Assembly: GCF_009389715.1 (NCBI RefSeq)
Contig: NC_052396.1
Coordinates: forward strand, 16,956,631 to 17,020,630
Direction: 5' to 3'
Length of the DNA: 64,000 nucleotides
Source of the DNA: Phoenix dactylifera
Taxonomy: Eukaryota > Streptophyta > Magnoliopsida > Arecales > Arecaceae
Position numbers and translations under genes: made by a program. The notes under the pieces were generated by a model. The model was not told the origin of the DNA. It searched no databases and was given only the letters and a program-made list of their open reading frames with translations. The first letter of the stretch is position 1. Every line of letters starts with the position of its first letter. Positions 46,400 to 62,127 of the stretch are shown in pieces.

Positions 46400-47130
46400 T
46401 GTAGGAGCCCGTATCGGTATGTGTTCAGTGCCAACATCGATTATGTACTACAAAAATCTTAGTTCTTTATATAGGACCAAAAAACTCAAATAATATATCC
46501 TAGTTGGTCTTTTTAAATGAGTACGTGGATTTGTTCCATTGTGTGAAAGCCCATACATCATATTTGGTATAGTGGCGGATTGCCAAGATGTATTGGGATA
46601 CTTGGGGATTCCTCTTCGTTGAGGAGGAGTGTGGAGCTTTGGTCGTATTCCCTACTCTCCTAGGCTTGAAGGATACGAGCCTATCGCAATGCGATTGTGG
46701 TGTAAAATGGTGTCAGACATGAATGATCTTGCATGGAGGTATTCGGGGCAATTTTGGTTGAATGAGCTGACCACATTGCACGAAGAGGGGATTTCCAAGA
46801 GGTTGGTACTCGAGGAATTCTTCAGGCTATCGCATGCTTCTTGATCTTTTTGATGGAGTGAAGAGGCGATACAGGACCAGTCAAGCAAGAGTGTGGAGAA
46901 AGAGATCTTGGATCTTTATATAGAACCAAGAAATTCTAATAATACTATATGGATAGTATTTTTGGATGAGGTTCAAGATTGTTATAAATAATATTAAACA
47001 GCCACCTCAGCTGCATGTGGGTATTAAACAAGGGAGTGTGCGAGGATCTTTAATCCCGCATTGATTATATATTGGATAGGTTTTAGGTACTTGTAGAGAA
47101 TCAAGAAACCAAGACAATATCCATACATCG
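46400..47130 (+). mobile_element. TRIM-like LTR relics, fragmented
   Basis: Three segments resemble the TRIM family at 3708-4180. These are 46400-46538 (CATCGATTATG, TTATATAGGACC, AAAACTCAAATAATA, GTTGGTCTTTTTAAATGAG, ending TTGTTCCA), about 46893-46988 (ATCTTTATATAGAACCAAG, TTTTTGGATGAGG, ending TTGTTATA) and about 47038-47130 (TGCGAGGATCTTTAATCCCG, CTTGTAGAGAATCAAGAAAC). The spacing suggests a decayed element or nested copies. Boundaries are approximate. Confidence 0.38.
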
Positions 47131-47891
47131 TGTCCCCATGGTTCACCATGACCGCATGGTCTGAAAAGTGTGGTTCTTTTACATAATGAAAAAGCATGTC
47201 AGTTGGGCTTAAACCGTACTTTGATGAGTTTAGAACATACATAACCACACTGCATGCACTAAAGACAACAACCGGTGGGACAAAATTATAAATGAGTTTA
47301 AGGATATCCACAGGGACCATGACTAAGCTCTTTCTTGAGGACAAAATCAGCTTCAGCTAATTCGAAAATTTGCATGTCAAAGTCTATAGACTATACAAGC
47401 TCTTTCTTGAGGGCAGCCATGAGTAATATCCCAGGGAAATACGTACTGGTTCCGTTTGGTTAGAGCAAATTTGCTCTCCATATAAACGTTCTCATTATCC
47501 ATGCAAGTGGTTCTGCCAACGAGGCATTTCGTAAGGCCTAGAACGGAGATGTTCATGCAAGAGGCAAGAAAAGTCCCACCAGAAATCAGCAAAGTTCGTC
47601 TCTGCAGTATTCCAAACGTTCATGATATGAACCATATTCCTTGAGACATAGATGTGTTCTGACCAAAGATATAATCCTTGATTGTTAAAATACTTCAAAG
47701 AGGAGGGACATAAAATCATAACAAAATTAGTTCCATGAATGATATATAGAAATCACAATGCATGTACTAACACCCAGCCAAATCAGCCTGACTGGAAACT
47801 TGGCTTAATTTCAGCCATTTCCAACAGTTATTTTTTCTTTTTCTTTACATTGCTCGAATTCTTGAGACGATAGGATCGAGAGACTGAATTG
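47131..47891. other. Intergenic stretch, 3' flank of the carboxypeptidase gene
   Basis: The minus strand contains overlapping open frames at 47024-47344 and 47377-47719 whose composition looks like diverged coding sequence (for example GLTKCLVGRTTCMDNENVY), but I recognise no family and find no start, splice or repeat context. Possibly a gene or transposon relic. Confidence 0.35.
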
Positions 47892-53379
<5,488 letters not shown>

Positions 53380-53408
53380 TTATGTGAACCATCTCTTGCT
53401 CTTCTCCT

Positions 53409-53420
53409 CCATATATAAAG
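53409..53420 (-). promoter_or_regulatory. Possible TATA box of the carboxypeptidase gene
   Basis: On the minus strand CTTTATATATGG lies about 90 bp upstream of the start codon, a plausible TATA position allowing for a short leader. No other core element was identified. Confidence 0.4.
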
Positions 53421-53425
53421 GAAGG

Positions 53426-54401
53426 AGGATACAGAAGATGGAAATTTTTTCCTTGGTATGAAAAAAAATACTATATCGGTAATGTTCATTTATGTGTCCA
53501 GATTAAACGTATACTAATAGATATACTAATCCTGTTATGGATGCTAAGCAGATGCCGAAATTAAATCCATATAAAGAGAGGAATCGGATATGAAATATAT
53601 CTATATTTGTTTTAGACGGTATTAATAAAAATAGGATGTTAATTATATTCTGAGTAAAATTTAATAATTAATTCTAACATTTGTAGTAGTTATCTATTTT
53701 CGGAAAGCTTATAAGAAAACTTATGTATAATTTTTTTTTAAATATTCAAATAGCTAACCTTTGAAAATATCGTAAAGAAAACAATAAAGTATATTTATTT
53801 ATTTATTTATCAAAGAGAATAGGATTAATGTTACAAAAAGATTTGATGATAAAAATATAAAATATCATGACATATGTCAAGGTAAATAAGGACCTTGATA
53901 TATTTATTTACCTTTTTTTCTTCCTTTCAAAACAAGGTAAATAAATAGTTTTTCCTTTCTTTTTCATTTATATCTACTTACTTTGGAAACCTTCGATGTT
54001 CCTCTCTCTCCGGCTCCAAAGATAGGCGGGGCTGATTAATTTGTTGCAATGCCTTTTTCTTTTCGGGAATGCAAACGATGGCAAACGAGTATGGCCATTG
54101 AGATAGTTGCAGGATCTTTCTTGTATGCGGCATCTTGATTTGGATCTTTTAGCGAATCTGTCATCTCCCTTTATTCAGTATCTCTAATTACCTATTGGCT
54201 ATTGAGACGAATTAGTATGCCATTCATTAAGGACGAAAAAAAGGAATATAAATAATTCTTTTAATACGAATAGAATTACACATTCAAGTATATTATAGCT
54301 ACATAATTCCTATATTAATGTGTAATATAGGAGATATTTCTATATTCGTATTACACATTCAAATATATTATATCAATGGCTAAAAAATTCAAATTTATGG
54401 C

Positions 54402-54435
<34 letters not shown>

Positions 54436-56554
54436 TTGGATGGATGCATGGGACATGGCTAAAAATCTGATGAGTTTTAACATAGTATGAAGATTTTTGG
54501 CTTACCATAACATTGCTCTTTCTCTTGAGAGAAAGCAATTAAGAAGAGAGTGGAATTAAATTTTCCAACAATCCCTACCTAAAAGGTCCAAGCACATGCG
54601 AGTCCCCTATCCAGCTAAACTGCTCAAAGGGGAAGTGTGGAATATAGCAAGCCATTCTCTTATCAAAATCTCAGGATTTCAACTGGAGCAATGTTCATCG
54701 CATCTTTGGTAATATTTCCATATCTGATCAGACAGAGGTTCCGAATTTCCTCTATTTTAATTTCAGCTGGTAAACATAGAGAGAAATTTATTGTCAAAGA
54801 AAATGTAGTCCGACCATTTATAATAATGCCTAATATAGGAGTATGTCTATATTACACATTCAAATATATTATATCAATGGCTAAAAATTTCAAATTTATG
54901 ACGGTTTTTTTTTGTTTTTTTAAGTTGGATAGATGACGCAGTCGGGGTAGGTTGCAGAATTTTTTTTCTTCTTTCTTTGTCAATGATGGCTAGGGTTCTT
55001 TGTGGGTGGAATGGAGGAGGAAGAAGATGGGTTGCTGGTTGAATCAGATTGGACTCGAGGATAAGTAACCGGTTGACTAAAATTGGACACGAATTTGAGG
55101 TGGCGGCTGAAATTGGTTGGACCAAATGTTGGTTAGGCTGAAATATGGTTAGTTAGAGTTTCATTTGGAGAGAGACTCTAGGGAGGACGTGATGGTGTTT
55201 GAGTGTGAAGGGTTTGGGGCGTGAAACTTGGATTAATCTGAATCCTAATGAGATTAGAAGTAGCGGATGGGAGGGGATTAGGTGGCATGATGGGGTTTAA
55301 GCGGATGAAAGATTGGCGCAAGGGAATATTGGCGTAAGCTTTGTGGATAAGAATGAGAAGTTAAAAGGGGTTAACATGGCTAATCCTAAGAGATCTGATT
55401 TCCGACCATTGCCAAAAACACCAACCGAATTCCAGCTGAGTAACATCATGTCGAGGAAGAGACTTGCACCCTTAGAGAATTATCATGCTCAAAATACTTA
55501 CTTGTCACTGCTAAAGACAATTCATCAAATATAAGACTAAATAAACTTTATATATAGTGATATCCAGGTGAGAGTTTACCATACCAGGTACCTTAATCAT
55601 AAAAGTTAGAACACAAGATCTTTATATCTTACTGCCACTGCTTGCCTTCTATCATATGAAAGCTGCATCACCATTGTGCTTGTAAAACAGCTTTGACAAC
55701 TTTATTTTTTTCAGAAAAGAAGGAATGGAAAAGTCGAATCTTGGTGGATTTAAAACTCCCCCTAGTCTCACTTTGTATGATAATTAGAACCCCAAACTAA
55801 CAGACCAAAAAAAAAAAACAAAAAAGAACAAACAAATTCGAGGCAAATTTGGCTTTGCCAAGAGTACATCAACCAGCCCCAGTCATGCCAACTGGTAAGC
55901 AATGTTGGTACGCTATGTATCCTACCAACCAGCTCGCAGTACAGCACTGTACTGCAAGTTTCGAAACTTTGCTTACAACACCATATGTATGCCATCGGAT
56001 GCAAATGAATTTCCAAACTCGGACCCATGTTGATCGGGCCATGAATGGAGAGCCTTGCTTGTCGCAAAAGGATGTAAGCTTTCCAATGATGGCTTAGTAT
56101 TCACTATTGTATACTTTCTTTCAATCGCGTACCTAAGCCTGCAGCAATCATGAGATAAGTGCTTTCACTAACCCATTTATAAATAATGAGTTATAAGTCA
56201 ATCAGAATTCCTATACAGTGTCTTCCAACAAGTTATAAGCTCGTGAGAACAATTTTGCACCACTGAGGGTTTTCTGAAAGAAGAAGAAGAAGAAGAAAGA
56301 GAGAGAAATAGGGGCGGTGATCTGCGATGGTGGTGCATAGAAGGGGATGGGAGGGTCTTTAATAGAAGAGCATGAAGGTTCAGCTTGAGTCCGCCGGTCC
56401 TAGAACTCCAATTCTCGCTAGGAGTTGACAAGGGAAAGAGACCCCCAACAGGAGTCTATCTTAGGCTTTTGCGCTAGTGGAGCACGCCGCCGATCCATAG
56501 CTAGGTGGGTTGGTGTTGTCCCGTCAAGGTCATTCCAAACATACTAGATCTTAT
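53426..56554. other. Intergenic stretch with a ~110-bp duplicated segment
   Basis: AT-rich sequence without a recognised gene. A direct repeat occurs at 54323-54446 and 54831-54935: TAATATAGGAG, ACACATTCAAATATATTATA, TCAATGGCTAAAAA, TTTATG, CGG plus a T run, then AAGTTGGAT. The first copy has a T tract of about 27; the second has a shorter, interrupted one. A GAA repeat lies at about 56279-56298. Confidence 0.5.
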
Positions 56555-59500
56555 TGTTAGCAGTATGACTTGCTTTGTCTTGTGTTAGTAGCTGTATTAT
56601 TAACCGTATATTAGCTGTACACATAAGCTATATCTTAGCTGTACATAGCCACCCTCATCTATAAAAAGAGAGGGCTATGACACTGTTTGTTTCATGAATA
56701 ACAGAGCATAATCTTTTCTTCTTTGTCTCGCTCTCTTCTTCCTCTATCTCAACATGGTATCAGAGCCATAGAGATTTTGAAGCAGTCCTTCTCTTTCGTT
56801 TTTCATTCTCTATTTCCTCTTCTTTTTTTCTTCTCTCCTCTCGTAGGCCACCGCCGGCCACTCCTTCCTCGGCAGCAGCAAGCATCACCATGATCGTCGG
56901 GATCTGGCACGTCCATTCTTCTTGGGAGTAGGCCTCTGTTCTTTGTGGCATTCCATCGAATAACCTGCTCGGGAGTGTATTTCTCTTCTTTGCGGCATTT
57001 CATCGACCATCTAACATACATATACCTTTTCTTGTAACCGGCTCCTTCATCCGCCGCACCACCCCATGCAGCCCGTCCGTCGTCCGTCGTCCATCGCCGG
57101 AGTGGAGAAGCTTGTCCGCCTTGCGTCGCCCGCTCCGGAGGAGAAGCCCGTTCGTCGCCCGGCGCTGGCTTCGAAGAAGAGGATCGTCCGCCGCCGATTC
57201 CAGAGGAGAGGACCCGAGAGTTCTTTGTTTCTCTCCGGTGCTTCTTCTTCGTCAAATCCCGAGCTCGGCATCCGGCGTCTCGCACGGCGTGGTGGAGTGA
57301 AGCCCACCTATTGTCACCCCCGTCAGCGAAGAGAAGCCAGCCCGCCACCATCACCGGTTTCCTTCTCACGAGCCTTGAGATCCCGAGCTCTTCTCCCTTG
57401 GTCGAAGCCGTGGAGCTCATCTCCTTCTCTCGAGCCTTCTCCACTTTGGTCGGTGTCCTTGTTTCTTTCTCAGCCACTAAGTCACCCCTGCCTCAGTTCC
57501 TCGAGCCACCCCCTCAGTCACTGCATTTTGCCCTTGACCCCTCTGCAGTTGAAAATTCAAAGAGCTTTTTGGTCACGTCTTTTTGACATTAAAACGTGAT
57601 CCAAAGCCTCTAAGAAGCCAGCCAGAGACGTGACACAAAGAAGTTCCTGACAGACCTTCTTGAGGTGGATCTTTGATAGTTCGGGATACCTGAACTTCCC
57701 TCTCTGCTCCGACAACTCCTCAAATAGTGTTCTTTACTTGGGAACCCCCACCCCCAAGTTTCCTCAAGGTCAACTTCGACGGATCAGTTTTGGATAGAGG
57801 CGCGCGAGGTGGTGCAGGCTTTGTGATACGGGACCCACACTCCAGAGTGGTGGCAGTAGGTGGCTGTTAGTTGTTCGATACGTCGGTTCCCGGGATAGAG
57901 TTGCGAGCTGCTTGGATGGGTTTTCGATATGCGAGGCAGGTACTGCAGGCTGGCTCGATTGTCCTGAGGGCGACTCGGCCACAGTTATCAGATGGATCGA
58001 GGAGGGGCTGAGGGGTGAGGACACAGACCACCCTTTGGTTCGGGATATAGGGATGATGTGCGGGTTTGGGGTGGCCGTCCAGGCCAAACATGTATTCAAA
58101 GAAGCCAATGAGGCGGCCGATTGGGTGGCTGCCTTTGCGGCTCATCATTCAGGGTACACCCTTTGGGTGGGGGAGGGGGAGCTGCCACTGACACTCCATG
58201 AGTTAGTGTTTTTTCATTTTATTGGGTGTATTCGTACACGTATCATATGAAAACCCGTATTCAGCCCAAAAAAAAAAAGTTCCTGTCACGTCTCCCTAAA
58301 ATTTAATTTTTTTTTTTGAGATTTCAATTATGGCCTTGTCAATTATTGATGTTACATGCCCTATTGAGGTTGTTCTGGATGGGACCAATTATAATATTTG
58401 GTCCCAACAGATGCCTGTTTTTTTATTGGGCGTAGATTATGGAGATTCATCACCGGAGACAAGAATGCTCCTACACAGGGTCTTACAGAACCTAATGCTG
58501 ATTTTGAAAAACGACGGAAGGAGTGGGAGAGTACACACTGTAAGATTTTATCTTAGTTTATTAATACATCTGTGCCTTTCATTCAAACTCTCCTCCCAAA
58601 ATTTTGAAATGCCAAGCTTGCATGGGAATTTCTGGCAAATCGTTATAATTGTTCAGGTGACTTGGCTCTTCAGTTTTAGTTGAAGTCCAGGATTCACCAG
58701 TTGCATCAAGTATTTGGTCAATCCATTCTTGACTTCTATTCATAGATCAGCAGTCTTTGGGATCAGCTTTTCCAGGCTGGCCCTAATTTTGTAGATGAGG
58801 ACTCTGCTAAGAAATTTCAAGAATATAGGGATCGTCGACAATTTATTTAGCTTATGATGGGCATTTGCGATGAATTTGAGACCATTAGGCCTTCCTTACT
58901 TCATTGATCTCCTCGACCGACTGTGGAGGCAGCCCTCACTGAGCTTATTTCAGAGAAGACTCATCAGGCTACTCGTCGGGGTGTCTCTACTGATATAGTT
59001 ATGGCCACATCAGCTGGTATGTTACCCACCCCCTTTATCTCCTCTGCTTCTGCTCCAGTTGCTGCAGCTACCTCTTCGAAGTCAGACAAGAAAAAACCTA
59101 GCAAATTTTAGAAACAGTGTTTCTATTATGGCAAAATAGGCCATAAGATTTCAGAATGCAGGAAGAAACAAGCTAAGGAGATGAAAATAGCTTAGAAAGC
59201 CCAGACGATCTCATCACACCGGATTGCGGCCGTTGCTTCTACTGATTTGTCCGCTTCTGCATCCTCTTCTTCTTCTATGCCCACTTTATCCCTTACTACA
59301 GTTGACATTGAGACAATAGTTCATTAGGTTCTATCTCACATTGCCCTCTCTACCATCTTAGGTAAACCCTCCTTTTGGTTCATTAACTCTGCATGTTATA
59401 ATCACATGACTTTTGATTCATCCCTAATTTCTCCGAGCACAAACTTAAACTTTGTTTCTGTTATTTACACTGCTAATGACTCTCATATGGATGTGAGCCA

Positions 59501-62127
59501 CGTAGGTTTTGTCTCTACTCCTACCCTTTCTTTACCTAATACATATCTTGTTCGAAAATTATCTTTCAACTTACTGTCTACTGGTCAACTTGTGGAACAT
59601 GGCCTTAAAGTAACTTTTACTGGTAGAGGTTGCAATGTACAGGATCAGAAGATGGGTCAGCTCGTTGGGATCGGGCATAAAGTTGGTCGTTTGTTTGAGC
59701 TCACATCATTACATGTCCCTAATCTAGTCCTATTCCATTAGTCGCTGCTGTATCCTCAAGTCTCTGGCATTCTCGGTCAGGACATGCTTCTCCGTCTCGC
59801 GTTCAGTTTTTAGCTTCAAATGTTTACTTGGAAAAAGTTAGTTTTCAACCTTTTGATTGCGTCTCTTGTCAATTAAGAAAACAAAATACTTTACCCTTTA
59901 ATAAAAGTGTCTTTTTCTCTACTGCATCTTTTGATTTGATACACTCTGATGTTTAGAGACCTGCTCTTGTTATCACTAAGGGAGGATCAAAATATTTTGT
60001 GATATTTATTGATGACTACTCATGATATACATTGCTCTATCTCTTACATGATCATTCTGAGTTGCTTGACACCTTTCGTGATTTTCAGCAGATGGTTAAA
60101 ACTCAGTTTGATCGGCTCATAAAAGTTTTTCGTAGTGACAATGCCATGAAATATACCTCTACCTCATTCGTGAAATTACTTAAACAAGATGGAATATTAT
60201 CTCATCGTTCTTGCCCTTACATCTCTCAGCAAAATAGTCATGTCGAACGAAAACATCAACACATCTTAGACATTGTTAGGTCCCTCCTTCTTTCTGCTGC
60301 ATTACCTGTATCTTTTTGGGGAGAGGATGCTCTTACAGCAGTCTATACCATCAATCGGGTACCTTCTCCCACGATCTTAAATAAATCACCATATGAAGTT
60401 CTTTATGAAAAAGTTCCTAATTACTCTTTTCTAAGAGTTTTTGGTTATGCATGCTTTGTTCTACTTCCTTCACATGAACATACTAAACTTGGACCATGGT
60501 CACATCTTTTCTGTTTTCTTGGTTATGGCATCGAACATAAAAGTTATCGTTGTTATGACTCCATAGCCAAACGATTTCGTATATCTCACATGTTCACTTT
60601 TGGGAACACAAAATATTTACCAGCATATCTCCACTTTTTACGGGTTCTCCTCAGTATTCCCTAGTCTTTAATAATCCTTCTATTGATCTCTTCCCAGATT
60701 CCTCTTGTGTTACAGGTGATGGGAGCTCATCAAGAGACCGCTCAATGCCCGACTGCACTGGAGCTGGATCATCCACTGATCCAATCATCACAACCGGATC
60801 ATCCGAGCCTGAGCCCCTCCCTAGTACTACCCTCCACCGCTCTAGTAAGGTATGATCCACTCCATCTCATCTTAATGACTATCATTATTTTTTTGCTCTT
60901 GCTACCCTCTATGAACTTCGTAACTATCGCAAGGCCAGCTCTAATCCCCTTTGGCAGAAGGTAATGTCTGATGAACTTCAAGCACTCCATGCCACTTATA
61001 CATGAGATCTGACTGACCTGCATCTTGGAAAGCTGCAGTAGGATGCAAGTGGGTATACAAGATCAAGATACATGCTGATGGTTCAGTGGATCGCTACAAA
61101 GCTCGTTTGGTGGCTCGAGGATTCACTCAGAAGTATGGTATTGACTATGAAGAGACCTTTATTTTGGTAGCACATCTTACCACTTTTCGTTCTTTACTTG
61201 CAGTTGCAGCTGTCAAGTGATGGAAGATGCATCAGATAAATATTAAGAATGCTTTCCTCAATGGTGATTTAGCTGAGGAAGTTTATCTATAGCCTCCTCT
61301 AGGTCTTGCTCATCCACCTGGAAAGGTTTGTCGCCTCCGAAAGGCGCTCTATGGTCTTAAGCAGTCTCCTCGCACTTGGTTCTCCTAGTGCATATGATTC
61401 TGCATTGTTTCTTCGCCGATCTAAGGCCGGTATTGTTCTTCTTTTGTTATATATGAATGATATGGTTATTGACATCTCAGGGATTCATGCACTTTAGCAG
61501 TTTCTTGGACGACAATTTGAGAAGAAGGATTTAGGATCCCTTAGCTACTTTCTTGGTCTCGAGGTGACATCTAGCTCAGATGGCTATTAGCTTTCCCAGG
61601 CTAAGTATGCTTCCAAGCTGATATCTCGTGCTGGGTTGACAGATAGCAAGACTGTGGAGAACCCTCTAAAAATGAATGTGAAGCTTCTTCCCACTGATGG
61701 TGAACCATTGACAGATGTGACTTTGTATCGACAATTGGTTAGTAGTCTCATCTATCTGACTGTTATATATCCGGATATCTCTTATGCAGCCACATTGGTT
61801 AATTAGTTTATGCATGCACCACGTTCTACACACTATGCAGCAGTCCTACGTATCCTCCAGTATATTAAGGGTACATTATTTCACGGTCTTTATTTCTCAG
61901 CCCACTCTACCTTGAATATTCAAGTCTATTCTGATGCTGATTGGGCTGGAGACCCTACAGATCGTCGCTCTACCACCGGCTATTATTTCTTGCTTGGTTA
62001 TTCTCTTATTTTTTGAAAAAGCAAGAAACAAACAGTTGTGTTTCGCTCCAGTACAAAGGCTGAGTATTGTGCATTAGCGGATACTACTTCTGAATTCGTC
62101 TGGCTTCGATGGCTACTCCATAATATG
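56555..62127 (+). mobile_element. Copia LTR retrotransposon fossil
   Basis: The left LTR is about 56555-56754 (TGTTAGCAG...CTCAACA, with a TATAAAAAGAG box near 56662), followed at once by the primer-binding site TGGTATCAGAGCC. After a leader come gag (from about 58330, DGTNYNIWSQQMP) with a zinc-knuckle region near 59113, then protease-like sequence near 59380. The integrase core lies at about 59935-60640 (HSDV, FIDDYS, PYISQQNSHVERKHQ). Reverse transcriptase pieces span about 61030-61640 ([33 protein letters not shown]) and RNase H about 61930-62120 (VYSDADWAGDP, SSTKAEYCA). The integrase-before-RT order defines Copia. The element is clearly broken, with many interruptions. A LINE fragment sits in the leader (57650-58276), and the right end is cut by another LTR element at 62128, so no right LTR is seen. 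It is old. Confidence 0.88.
57650..58276 (+). mobile_element. LINE RNase H fragment inserted in the Copia leader
   Basis: The sequence reads PPPPSFLKVNFDGS, FVIRDPHSRVVAVGG, ELRAAW, then LEGDSATVIRWIEEG and HVFKEANEAADWVAAFAAHH, the RNase H domain of plant L1 LINEs. A poly(A) run follows at 58268-58278. AAGTTCCTG at 57641-57649 recurs at 58277-58285, a 9-bp target duplication. The frame shifts at least once in the middle (near 57870-57950). The reverse transcriptase was lost by 5' truncation. It belongs to the same type as the LINE at 25754-27024 but is more diverged. Confidence 0.8.

Noticed and set aside
57066-57599. 177-codon frame in the Copia leader
   Set aside because: It lies between the primer-binding site and gag in a GC-rich leader, with a competing open frame on the other strand; no known protein is recognised.
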